A DNA stretch of 43,729 nucleotides from an uncultured Erysipelotrichaceae bacterium (GTDB taxonomy: Bacteria > Bacillota_I > Bacilli_A > Erysipelotrichales > Erysipelotrichaceae): positions 1-43,729 of the forward strand of contig CAMQRS010000010.1 of assembly GCA_947036815.1 (NCBI GenBank), in the 5' to 3' direction. Below are positions 1-7,021 of the stretch, one piece after another (position 1 is the stretch's first letter; each line of letters begins with the position of its first letter). A program made the position numbers and the translations under genes. The notes beneath the pieces were generated by a model. It worked only from the letters and a program-made list of their open reading frames with translations, searched no databases and had not been told where the DNA came from.

Positions 1-112
1 TTCAAAATAAAAAGATGTTGGTGATTTCTCACCAACACCAGAAATTGTAGAACCACTTTTTTTATACAAATCCTCATTTTATAGCATTTTGTATAAAAAA
101 ACTTCTATTTAT

Positions 113-136
113 GTGAAAATTGTGGTAAAATTTCAC
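113..136 (+). promoter_or_regulatory. uraA promoter with overlapping inverted repeat
   Basis: An extended -10 element, TGG followed by TAAAAT at 126-131, lies 25 bases before the uraA start; no good -35 is visible. The arms GTGAAA (113-118) and TTTCAC (131-136) form an inverted repeat around the -10, so a repressor could bind there. The Shine-Dalgarno AGGAG (146-150) precedes the ATG at 157. Confidence 0.45.
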
Positions 137-156
137 GTGGAAAAAAGGAGAAAATT

Positions 157-1440
157 ATGAAAGAAGAAAAAAGTTTAATTATAGACATAAATGAAAAACC
201 AAAGCCTAGTATTTGGGCGTTATTAAGTTTCCAACATGTATTTGCTATGTTTGGAGCAACTATACTAGTTCCTATTTTAACGGGATACCCAGTATCGGTG
301 GCATTATTCGCATCGGGAGTTGGAACGTTAGTTTACACAGTTTGTACAAAGGGGAAAGTTCCAGTATATTTAGGATCTTCATTTGCTTACATCACGGCAG
401 TAATCTTAGCGGTAGAAGCAATGGGTGGAAACATATCAGCAGCTCAAACAGGATTAATGTTAGTAGGGCTAATCTATGTATTAGTTGCAATCATTATTAA
501 ATTCATTGGAAAAGCATGGATTGATAAATTATTACCTCCTATTGTAATCGGACCTATGATTGCAGTTATTGGGTTAAGTTTAGCAGGTTCAGCAATTTCA
601 AATGCTGGATTTACAAGTAATGGAACACCTGAACAAATGATCGTAGCTGTAATTACATTTATAGTTGCTGCACTTGTATCAATTTATGCAAAAGGTTTCT
701 TGAAAATTATACCTTTCTTGGTTGCCATAGTTGTTGGTTACATTGCTGCATTTATGTTTGGATTAGTAGATTTAAGTGGATTAGAAACGGCAACGTTATT
801 TTCAATCCCTGAGTTTGCATTCCCATTCCATGTGGAAGGGTTTAGACAATATGAATTTTATTTTGGACCAGAAACATTAGCGATTTTACCGGTTGCAATT
901 GTAACTATTTCTGAGCATATCGGAGATCATACAGTACTTGGTAAAATTTGTGGAAAAAACTTCTTAAAAGATCCAGGTATCGATAAAACTTTAATGGGTG
1001 ATGGAATTGCTACTGCTATTTCAGCATTCTTAGGGGGACCAGCAAATACTACTTATGGAGAAAATACTGGAGTTATAGGAATGACTAAAATAGGTTCTGT
1101 ATATGTAACTTGTGGAGCTGCATGTATTGCGATTCTAATTTCATTCTTAGATTATGTATCAGTAATCATCAGTTCAATTCCAGCATGTGTATTAGGTGGG
1201 ATGAGTATCTTACTATACGGAGTAATTGCTAGTAATGGATTAAGAATATTAGTTGATAATAAAATCGACTTCTCTAAACAAAGAAATTTAATTATTGCAT
1301 CTGCGATGTTAGTTGTTGGTTTAGGTGGTGCTGTATTACCATTAGGTGGAAGCGCAACGTTATCAGGAACAGCGTTAGCTGCCATTGTTGGAATCGTGTT
1401 AAACTTAATTTTAGTAGAAAAAAACGAAAAAGAAGCGTAA
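157..1440 (+). CDS. uraA: Uracil permease, NCS2 family
   Basis: A membrane uracil:proton symporter of the nucleobase/cation symporter-2 family that brings uracil in for salvage. The 427-residue length is normal for the family. The protein is almost entirely hydrophobic segments, starting with QHVFAMFGATILVPILTG near residue 25. The transport-site motifs are present: ISEHIGDH at about 251-258, carrying the family glutamate, and TTYGENTGVIGMTKI from about 298, the uracil/xanthine permease signature with its conserved E-N pair. AGGAG sits 6 bases before the ATG. The gene stands alone, with its own promoter and a strong terminator; no pyrimidine genes or clear PyrR-type attenuator are visible nearby. 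A closely related xanthine or uric acid permease is the alternative, but the TTYGEN signature favours uracil. Confidence 0.9.
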   Translation: MKEEKSLIIDINEKPKPSIWALLSFQHVFAMFGATILVPILTGYPVSVALFASGVGTLVYTVCTKGKVPVYLGSSFAYITAVILAVEAMGGNISAAQTGLMLVGLIYVLVAIIIKFIGKAWIDKLLPPIVIGPMIAVIGLSLAGSAISNAGFTSNGTPEQMIVAVITFIVAALVSIYAKGFLKIIPFLVAIVVGYIAAFMFGLVDLSGLETATLFSIPEFAFPFHVEGFRQYEFYFGPETLAILPVAIVTISEHIGDHTVLGKICGKNFLKDPGIDKTLMGDGIATAISAFLGGPANTTYGENTGVIGMTKIGSVYVTCGAACIAILISFLDYVSVIISSIPACVLGGMSILLYGVIASNGLRILVDNKIDFSKQRNLIIASAMLVVGLGGAVLPLGGSATLSGTALAAIVGIVLNLILVEKNEKEA

Positions 1441-1446
1441 AGATAA

Positions 1447-1474
1447 AAAACATAACGAAAGTTATGTTTTTTTT
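1447..1474. terminator. Bidirectional terminator between uraA and the ttcA-like gene
   Basis: A perfect 10-bp stem, AAAACATAAC (1447-1456) and GTTATGTTTT (1461-1470), closes a GAAA tetraloop and runs into a T tract. The A run on the other side lets it also terminate the convergent minus-strand gene. Confidence 0.9.
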
Positions 1475-1497
1475 AATATATGGATACTATTTCAAAA

Positions 1498-2220
1498 TTA
1501 TTGTGATTTTTTCCATAGGTCACAATTTTCTTCGAATAATATAGATTTAAAATTTGCGTTAGAGCTAGGGAAGTCTATATATAGTTCATTTAATTTGGAT
1601 TTAATATAAGCTCTGTTAGAACTACCATCTTTTGGGAAATTCGATTTAATTGATGGAATATTTAGGTTATGTACCGTGCTTTGTATATCCTTTTCTTTTG
1701 TGTATATGAGAGGTCTAATAAAAGTTATTTCATGATTGTCATATGTGATTTTAGGTTTAAAGGTATTTAATTTACCTCCGTAAATCACATTCATGAATAA
1801 GGTTTCTATGGCATCATCTTGATGGTGAGCAAAAGCGATTTTATTTGCAAGATGTTTATTTGCTAGTGCTACAATTGCACCTCTTTTTAAAGAAGAACAT
1901 CTGGAACAATCAATACTTCCATCTTTTTTAGGATAGTGTTTTAAAATTTCATAGATATTTGTATGTTCTATATATAATGGGATTTTAAGTTCATCACAAT
2001 ATTTTTGTAGTGTATTATCTACGCAGGGTGAGAATCCCATATCTAAATGAATGGCAATTAATGTAAATTGTTTATGATTAAATCGTTGGTAAATTGCAAG
2101 TGCTCTTAGAAGTAACATGCTATCTTTTCCGCCGGATAAACCCAAGGCGAGGACATCGTTATTCTCTATTAATTTAAAATCTTTATCAGCTTTTCGTAGT
2201 TCTTTTAATAGTTGTTGCAT
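1498..2220 (-). CDS. ttcA: TtcA-like tRNA thiolation protein (PP-loop ATPase)
   Basis: A PP-loop (N-type) ATP pyrophosphatase of the TtcA/TilS superfamily, which adenylates a tRNA base so it can be thiolated or otherwise modified. The PP-loop SGGKDS lies at residues 29-34. A CxxC pair (CSRC, 105-108) and the HHQDDAIET motif (132-140) follow; this arrangement is typical of TtcA, which makes 2-thiocytidine using an Fe-S cluster, rather than of TilS, which lacks the CxxC. At 240 residues it is somewhat shorter than Gammaproteobacterial TtcA (about 310) and has a compact C-terminus. The start is supported by AGGAG upstream of the ATG on the minus strand. It is transcribed divergently from truB, another tRNA modification gene. 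The family is secure; the exact modified base is not shown by the sequence. Confidence 0.8.
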   Translation of the reverse strand: MQQLLKELRKADKDFKLIENNDVLALGLSGGKDSMLLLRALAIYQRFNHKQFTLIAIHLDMGFSPCVDNTLQKYCDELKIPLYIEHTNIYEILKHYPKKDGSIDCSRCSSLKRGAIVALANKHLANKIAFAHHQDDAIETLFMNVIYGGKLNTFKPKITYDNHEITFIRPLIYTKEKDIQSTVHNLNIPSIKSNFPKDGSSNRAYIKSKLNELYIDFPSSNANFKSILFEENCDLWKKSQ

Positions 2221-2250
2221 AAATTTCTCCTAAATAATCTATCTTGTAAA

Positions 2251-2289
2251 ATTATACCATAGATTATAAAAGATATTCTATGGTATAAT
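2251..2289. promoter_or_regulatory. Symmetrical divergent promoter pair (ttcA-like / truB)
   Basis: A 13-base arm at 2251-2263 is repeated perfectly inverted at 2277-2289. Each arm contains an extended -10 TGGTATAAT pointing outwards, so the two -10 boxes (TATAAT at 2284-2289 on plus, 2256-2251 on minus) face away from a 13-base centre. The plus transcript would begin about ten bases before the truB ATG. Confidence 0.65.
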
Positions 2290-2305
2290 GAAATAGGTGA
2301 TAACT

Positions 2306-3136
2306 ATGGATGGAGTATTAATTGTAAAAAAAGAAGAAGGATATACGAGTCATGATGTTGTTTTTAAGTTACGTAAAATTTTAGGTACAAAAAAAATAGG
2401 ACATAGTGGTACGTTAGATCCAAATGCAACTGGAGTATTAATTGTATTGGTAGGAAGAGCTTGTAAAATACTACCTTTTATTGAAGATGTTGATAAAGAG
2501 TACATTGCAAGTTTAGAGTTTGGAAATCAAACGATTAGTGATGATATATGGGATGAAGTAATTGCAACTAAAGAAATAGTTCCAATTGCTGATTTTAATG
2601 CATTACTTCAAACGTTTGTTGGTAAGATTAAACAGTTACCTCCAATGATTAGTTCAATTAAAATTAATGGAAAGAAATTATATGAGTATACACGTCAAAA
2701 CATACCAGTAGAACGTCCGTTACGTGATGTAGAGGTATATAATATTGAAGTGTTAGATGAGGTATCTTATACGTTTAAAATGCATTGTGGAAGTGGTACG
2801 TATGTACGTTCTATTTGTAGGGATGTTGCAGAACTAAGTGGAAACCTTGGATGTATGTCTAGTTTGGTAAGGACAAAAGTAGGTAAATTTACTATTGATC
2901 AAGCGAAAACACTACAACAAATAGAAGATAATGATTATCAATTGTATGATATTAAATCTATGCTATCTCATTATGAACAAATAGCATATACTCCTATTGA
3001 ACATGTGTATCATGGAAAACGAATAAAACTAGATACACTGAATGATCGAGTAGTGCTTATAGAGGGAGATCTAGTAGTAGCAATTTATGAAAGAGAATTT
3101 AATACAACATTTAAGTGTGTTAGAGGCTTGTTTTAA
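2306..3136 (+). CDS. truB: tRNA pseudouridine(55) synthase TruB
   Basis: Converts U55 in the T-loop of tRNAs to pseudouridine. GHSGTLDPNATGVL holds the catalytic Asp38, and the protein continues with the family's KIKQLPPMISSIKING segment and the GTYVRSICRD motif; a short C-terminal PUA-like tail follows. I take the ATG at 2306 (276 residues): the sequence GGTGAT (2296-2301) just upstream matches the core of the anti-Shine-Dalgarno complement, and the in-frame GTG at 2297 is part of that ribosome site, so it is a poor start. The stop codon overlaps the ribF start in TAATG, indicating translational coupling, the common truB-ribF arrangement of Gram-positive bacteria. Confidence 0.93.
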   Translation: MDGVLIVKKEEGYTSHDVVFKLRKILGTKKIGHSGTLDPNATGVLIVLVGRACKILPFIEDVDKEYIASLEFGNQTISDDIWDEVIATKEIVPIADFNALLQTFVGKIKQLPPMISSIKINGKKLYEYTRQNIPVERPLRDVEVYNIEVLDEVSYTFKMHCGSGTYVRSICRDVAELSGNLGCMSSLVRTKVGKFTIDQAKTLQQIEDNDYQLYDIKSMLSHYEQIAYTPIEHVYHGKRIKLDTLNDRVVLIEGDLVVAIYEREFNTTFKCVRGLF

Positions 3137-4059
3137 TGATTGTGAAAACGATTGATGCTAATTTTAATGAAGTGTTAGAAACAAATTGTGTCGCATGTAT
3201 AGGTTATTTTGATGGGTTACATAAAGGACATCAATTGTTGTTTGAACAAGTTTTTAAACTTGCTGATAACACAATGAAAAAAGCGTGTATATGTTTTGAT
3301 CAAGACCCACATGCCTTATTTTATAAGGAACGCAAGTTTTGTTATATTACTCCAAATCAAGATCGTCTAAATAAATTAAATGCACTTGGTTTTGATGTTT
3401 GTTACTTGCTTCGTTTTAATGAAACGATGGCAAATTTAAGCGTTACACAATTTAATACTTTATTGGAAAGAATGAATATTAAACATTTAGTGTGTGGAAT
3501 GGATTTTCATTATGCGAGCAAAGGTGTAGGAAATATCAATACCTTAATGCAAAGCAATATATCTATTCATGTATTAGATTTATTAGAAATAAATAATAAA
3601 AAAATATCTTCTTCAGGTATTGAACAAAATTTAATAGAGGGAAACATTCGTGAAGCGAATGAAGCTCTAGGATACAAGTACTCAATTCAAGGAGTTGTCG
3701 TACATGGATCAAATGTAGGGAATAATAAATTAGGATTCCCTACAGCGAATATAGAAGTATTAGAAGCTTATATAATACCTAAACAAGGTGTATACAAAGG
3801 ATATGTAGGCATACAAGGTATAGCATACTTAACGATGATAAATATTGGACATAATCCGACAATGAATTATAAGAATGAATTAAGCATAGAAGCTCATATA
3901 ATAGATTTTGATGCAGTCATTTATGGAGAAACGGTAGAAGTTACATTTGAACATTTTATTAGGGAAGAAAAAACCTTTAGAACCATTGATGATTTAATTT
4001 ATCAATTACAACAAGATGTAATATTTGTGAAAAGGGAGGGTGAGAACTATGAGAGTTAG
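3136..4059 (+). CDS. ribF: Bifunctional riboflavin kinase / FAD synthetase
   Basis: Phosphorylates riboflavin to FMN and adenylates FMN to FAD. The N-terminal nucleotidyltransferase domain has GYFDGLHKGH at residues 23-32, the HxGH-type ATP site. The C-terminal flavokinase domain carries GSNVGNNKLGFPTANIE (about 191-207), including the PTAN metal-binding motif. The length of 307 residues is normal. The ATG shares one base with the truB stop. The following RelA/SpoT-domain gene starts 11 bases inside the ribF 3' end, so truB, ribF and that gene form one coupled transcription unit. Confidence 0.93.
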   Translation: MIVKTIDANFNEVLETNCVACIGYFDGLHKGHQLLFEQVFKLADNTMKKACICFDQDPHALFYKERKFCYITPNQDRLNKLNALGFDVCYLLRFNETMANLSVTQFNTLLERMNIKHLVCGMDFHYASKGVGNINTLMQSNISIHVLDLLEINNKKISSSGIEQNLIEGNIREANEALGYKYSIQGVVVHGSNVGNNKLGFPTANIEVLEAYIIPKQGVYKGYVGIQGIAYLTMINIGHNPTMNYKNELSIEAHIIDFDAVIYGETVEVTFEHFIREEKTFRTIDDLIYQLQQDVIFVKREGENYES

Positions 4060-5416
4060 TGTTTTTGATACGATAGATGAAACTTTAGAAATACTAGCAG
4101 TAAGAAGAGAAGAGTATCATCAAATTCGTAAAGAAATTAAAGCGATATTATACACTGTCTTGAATGATGAGTCTGACCGAGTGATGGACATTTCTAGTCG
4201 TGTAAAATCAGCGGATAGTTTGAGAGAGAAAATAATTCGTAATAGATTATATATAAAATATGAAAATAGCGAAGAAATATTAAGTGAGCTAAGTGATGGA
4301 ATCGGATTGAAAATTGAGTGCCGCTTCATGGATGAAGAATACAAAATTTTTAATGCGATAAAACAAGCTTTATCAACTGAACAAGTGGATGATTATTCGC
4401 CATTTGTTGAATTTCCTCATGTATTATTAAATGTGATCGAAGCTCAACCTCAGATGCAAAAAAATGGATTTACTATATATAGACTTGATGGACACTACCA
4501 TACAAATCGTGGGAATGTCAAATTCGAATTACAAATAAAGAGTCTTGTTAATAGTTTTTGGGGAGATATTGAACATAAATTAGTTTATAAAAATACAAAC
4601 TACTATGTATATGATAACTTTATGAAACGTTTATTGGTTTCGATTAATTCAAACCTATCCATCATTGATAAACAATTAAGAATTGTTTATGATGAAATGG
4701 AAAATGGAGATCGTCATCAAATGGGATTAGTGAGTGAAGAAAATTTTGAGAAATTACTAGCAAAAGCAATTAACGATTTATTTACAGAAAAATTAAAAGA
4801 TTCAATTGGATTTACAATAAACATCAAAAATACTTCAAACATTCTAGGACATTATATATTTGTTAAAAATGTACGAGATGAAATAGCAAGTGATAATAGT
4901 GGTTCTTTATTTCGAATATTTAAAAAGTTAAATGGTGTGAATATCGATTTTAGTGAAGAAATTGTGATGGAATCTGCATATATTTCAAACAATCCTTTTT
5001 CTAGTAGCATGGGTGATTACTTGTTAAATCAATTAAATAAAGATTATGATTGGTATGTCTTCTTTAAGATGTTATTTACTTTAGAAGAGGGGAATAATAT
5101 TGAAGATTTTACATTGTTCATGATTTTATATTTGGATTTACTAGTAGATCATTATTGGTTTAAAACTAGTTTCGCTAAATTGGAATATGCGGATGCGAAT
5201 GCAATTCATGAGCTATGCTTAAAAATGTTGGCAAATGTATTAATAGAAGTAGATACTATTAAAATTATTTATAATCAAAATCTAACAGCTATAAAAAATG
5301 AATTCATGCATTTTATTGAAGTCTTAGAAAAACGAGTAATCTCTTTAAAGGATTTTCAATCGTATGAATCTATCTATACAGAAGAGTTGTCTAAAAAAAT
5401 TAAATCTATTTTATAA
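4049..5416 (+). CDS. Divergent RelA/SpoT-domain protein with long C-terminal extension
   Basis: A (p)ppGpp-synthetase-like domain covers residues 20-220: SRVKSADSLREK (50-61) corresponds to the RxKxxxSxxxK ATP-binding motif, DGIGLKIECRF (83-93) to the D-x-I-x-x-R region, and ELQIKS (160-165) plus WGDIEHKLVYK (171-181) to the EIQIRT/W-x-x-x-EH-x-x-x-Y-K block of small alarmone synthetases. The usual GYRSYH guanine-binding loop is replaced by NGFTIYRLDGHY (139-150). About 235 further residues of predicted helix have no domain I recognise. There is no HD hydrolase, TGS or ACT domain. The start at 4049 follows GGAGGGTGAG; an in-frame GTG at 4040 lies within that ribosome site. It could be an active alarmone synthetase, an enzyme with another substrate, or a regulator. 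A canonical Rel is encoded at 34668. Confidence 0.7.
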   Translation: MRVSVFDTIDETLEILAVRREEYHQIRKEIKAILYTVLNDESDRVMDISSRVKSADSLREKIIRNRLYIKYENSEEILSELSDGIGLKIECRFMDEEYKIFNAIKQALSTEQVDDYSPFVEFPHVLLNVIEAQPQMQKNGFTIYRLDGHYHTNRGNVKFELQIKSLVNSFWGDIEHKLVYKNTNYYVYDNFMKRLLVSINSNLSIIDKQLRIVYDEMENGDRHQMGLVSEENFEKLLAKAINDLFTEKLKDSIGFTINIKNTSNILGHYIFVKNVRDEIASDNSGSLFRIFKKLNGVNIDFSEEIVMESAYISNNPFSSSMGDYLLNQLNKDYDWYVFFKMLFTLEEGNNIEDFTLFMILYLDLLVDHYWFKTSFAKLEYADANAIHELCLKMLANVLIEVDTIKIIYNQNLTAIKNEFMHFIEVLEKRVISLKDFQSYESIYTEELSKKIKSIL

Positions 5417-5420
5417 CATA

Positions 5421-5464
5421 AATCCTCCTGCACTAGCATACATTTTAGTGTAGGAGGATTTTAT
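5421..5464 (+). promoter_or_regulatory. Hairpin enclosing the spoIIIAH-like ribosome site
   Basis: AATCCTCCTGCACTA (5421-5435) pairs with TAGTGTAGGAGGATT (5446-5460) around a 10-base loop, with a single G-U pair. The 3' arm contains AGGAGG (5452-5457), the Shine-Dalgarno of the gene starting at 5465, so the hairpin hides it. It is followed by only TTAT, a weak terminator tail. It may act as a terminator for the upstream operon, as a translational block, or both. Confidence 0.65.
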
Positions 5465-5938
5465 ATGAAACGACAAGCATTAGCTTTCTTTACCATGTTT
5501 TCATTACTTATGATGTTATCCATTTATTATATTTCTTTGCCTAGTGATTTAGAGGCTTCTAGTGAACAGGTAGGCGTAATGCAGGAAGAAACGGATACAG
5601 AAAAAGAGGGAGACAAGGGTACAGAAAAGGTAGAAGACAAGGATACAGAAACAGAGTTGAATAATGAGGTAATGGCAGACAGCTCTAGTAGTGAGCAGGA
5701 GAAAACGGATGCACTATTAAATAACGAGGCAGTCAAAGAGCAAGAAAGTCAGGAAGAAGAATATTCTTCTGTGGTATTAGCTTTAGGATATCAAAACAGT
5801 GTAGAGATTGATAAAAACACAATATTAGTAACTATTGAAAAAGAAGCTGAAAGTGATGAAGTCGTATCTAATGTATTAAAAACGCTTCATGAACATCTAG
5901 AATCATCTTTTTTTATTGAAGTACGTTTCAATTCCTAA
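5465..5938 (+). CDS. spoIIIAH: Stage III sporulation protein AH-like protein
   Basis: In Bacillus, SpoIIIAH spans the mother-cell membrane around the forespore and docks with SpoIIQ to form the feeding-tube channel. The N-terminus MKRQALAFFTMFSLLMMLSI is the family's transmembrane anchor pattern. A low-complexity acidic linker rich in E, D, K and T (about 38-98) follows, then a small C-terminal YscJ/FliF-like ring domain (about 99-157) ending in SFFIEVRF. At 157 residues it is shorter than the Bacillus protein (218). Position supports the call: it lies just before yqhY and nusB, where spoIIIAH sits in Bacilli and Clostridia, although the rest of the spoIIIA operon and accBC are absent. The linker sequence is poorly conserved, so the call rests on the two ends plus context. 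Confidence 0.75.
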   Translation: MKRQALAFFTMFSLLMMLSIYYISLPSDLEASSEQVGVMQEETDTEKEGDKGTEKVEDKDTETELNNEVMADSSSSEQEKTDALLNNEAVKEQESQEEEYSSVVLALGYQNSVEIDKNTILVTIEKEAESDEVVSNVLKTLHEHLESSFFIEVRFNS

Positions 5939-5953
5939 AAATTATGATATAAT
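5926..5953 (+). promoter_or_regulatory. yqhY promoter
   Basis: TTTCAA (5926-5931) and an extended -10, TGA-TATAAT (5945-5953), are 16 bases apart. The -35 lies inside the end of the preceding gene. Transcription would start near 5960, giving a leader of about ten bases. Confidence 0.55.
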
Positions 5954-5970
5954 ACTTATGGGTGATAACT

Positions 5971-6294
5971 ATGGCACAAGAATATGTTGCAATGAGCAAT
6001 AAAGAAAAAGGATTAATCGCAATCAATACTAAAGTTTTAGAAACAATTGCTGAAATTTGTGTAGGAGAAGAAAAAGGTGTAAACTTATCTGATTCTAACG
6101 TTTTTAAAACGCCAGTTGTTTGCAAGATGGTAGATGATAAATTGGTATTACAGGTAAGCATTAAAGTTGATTATAATACCAAAGTGAATGAAGTTTCTAG
6201 ATTACTTCAAACTAAAATTTATGAAAACATCTCGCACATGACCGATTGTAAAGTAAACACTATTACAATCAATGTTGATGGATTTAAATTCTAA
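5971..6294 (+). CDS. yqhY: Asp23/Gls24 (DUF322) family protein, YqhY-like
   Basis: A small Asp23-family protein of 107 residues. The family folds as a single alpha/beta domain; in Bacillus, YqhY is linked genetically to control of acetyl-CoA carboxylase, and in Staphylococcus Asp23 is a membrane-tethered envelope-stress protein. Visible family features are the start EYVAMSNKEKGLIAINTKVL, the central VCKMVDDKLVLQVSIKVDY strand pair, and the terminal CKVNTITINVDGFKF strand. I choose the ATG at 5971 because GGTGAT precedes it and the GTG at 5962 is part of that ribosome site. The neighbours spoIIIAH and nusB match Bacillus order. The accBC genes that normally precede it are missing here, so its usual partners are not encoded alongside. 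Confidence 0.88.
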   Translation: MAQEYVAMSNKEKGLIAINTKVLETIAEICVGEEKGVNLSDSNVFKTPVVCKMVDDKLVLQVSIKVDYNTKVNEVSRLLQTKIYENISHMTDCKVNTITINVDGFKF

Positions 6295-6322
6295 GTTACA
6301 TATATAATATGTAACTTTTTTT
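6293..6322 (+). terminator. yqhY terminator
   Basis: AAGTTACATAT (6293-6303) and ATATGTAACTT (6307-6317) form a perfect 11-bp stem with a three-base loop, followed by a T run. The stem begins within the stop codon. Confidence 0.85.
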
Positions 6323-6592
6323 ATTGTAGTAAAGGCAGGGAATTAAAATCTTAAACGTTAAGTTAAGTTTATTTGATTCATAAAGTGAAGAATAAATGTT
6401 TTATAAAGGTATAGTTAAGAATGTTTTGTTTTCTGATTTACTTTTCTATTTCTTGATAAGTGAAGCAGATGATTATTTTTTTTTATAATGAACAAGAAAA
6501 TAATTAAATGGTGGTATGTATCGTTAATAGTATGTGAATTTATGTAACGTAATAAAAGTGAATAACAATAGGTAGAGTTTATTATATTGTTA
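6323..6592. other. AT-rich intergenic stretch without recognisable gene
   Basis: About 270 bases of very AT-rich sequence. I found no open frame with a ribosome site, no repeat of note and no clear RNA fold on either strand. In Bacillus yqhY and nusB are adjacent, so this stretch may be worn-down sequence. Confidence 0.5.
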
Positions 6593-6601
6593 TGGTATAA
6601 T
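6593..6601 (+). promoter_or_regulatory. Promoter of the nusB-recN operon
   Basis: Extended -10 TGGTATAAT, identical to those at 2281, 34627 and 40255. No good -35 is visible 17 bases upstream. It lies 42 bases before the nusB ATG and is the only promoter I see for the long run of coupled genes to recN. Confidence 0.6.
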
Positions 6602-6643
6602 ATATAGGAAATTAATATATACTTTTAGTTTATTGGAGGAAAT

Positions 6644-7021
6644 ATGAATAGACATCAAATGAGAGAATTAGGTATGACATGCTTATATCAATCTTTATTA
6701 TTAAAGAAAGATATCAAAACAGTCGTATTTGAAAATACACAAGAAAAAAATAAGATTGATCCATTTTTATATGCGATTACTATCGATGCATTTTCTAATA
6801 TTAAATATTATGAAAATGAAATTAATAAAATCTTAAAAGGAGATTGGGATTTTAAACGATTGGGATTTGTTGAACAAGCAATCTTAATTATAGCAGCTAG
6901 TGAAATTAATTTTGAAACAGCTCAAAAAGCCATCGTCATTGATGAAGCAATAACTTTAGCTAAAAAGTTTTGTGATGACGATACTTATAAATTGATCAAC
7001 GGGGTTCTCGACAAACTATGA
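6644..7021 (+). CDS. nusB: Transcription antitermination factor NusB
   Basis: An all-helical RNA-binding protein that binds boxA with NusE (S10) and helps RNA polymerase read through rRNA operons. The 125-residue length fits the family. It opens with MNRHQMRELGMTCLYQ (the family RxxxRexAlqaLYq pattern), has KGDWDFKRLGFVEQAILIIA in the middle, and ends with the conserved KAIVIDEAITLAKKF followed by FINGVLD-like LINGVLDKL. TTGGAGG precedes the ATG at a good distance. Its stop overlaps the xseA start as ATGA. It heads a tightly packed operon whose order matches Bacillus (minus folD). Confidence 0.93.
   Translation: MNRHQMRELGMTCLYQSLLLKKDIKTVVFENTQEKNKIDPFLYAITIDAFSNIKYYENEINKILKGDWDFKRLGFVEQAILIIAASEINFETAQKAIVIDEAITLAKKFCDDDTYKLINGVLDKL

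Noticed and set aside
16-37. 9-bp hairpin with TTTC loop at the window edge, possible terminator or uraA attenuator
   Set aside because: On the plus strand the T run is about 20 bases away, and the better tail lies on the minus strand where no gene ends. The upstream gene is not in the window, so the role cannot be judged.
213-500. 95-codon plus-strand frame inside uraA
   Set aside because: Out of frame with a strongly supported permease, no ribosome site; a shadow frame. The same applies to the other long frames antisense to core genes, such as 19754-20119 and 26237-26587.
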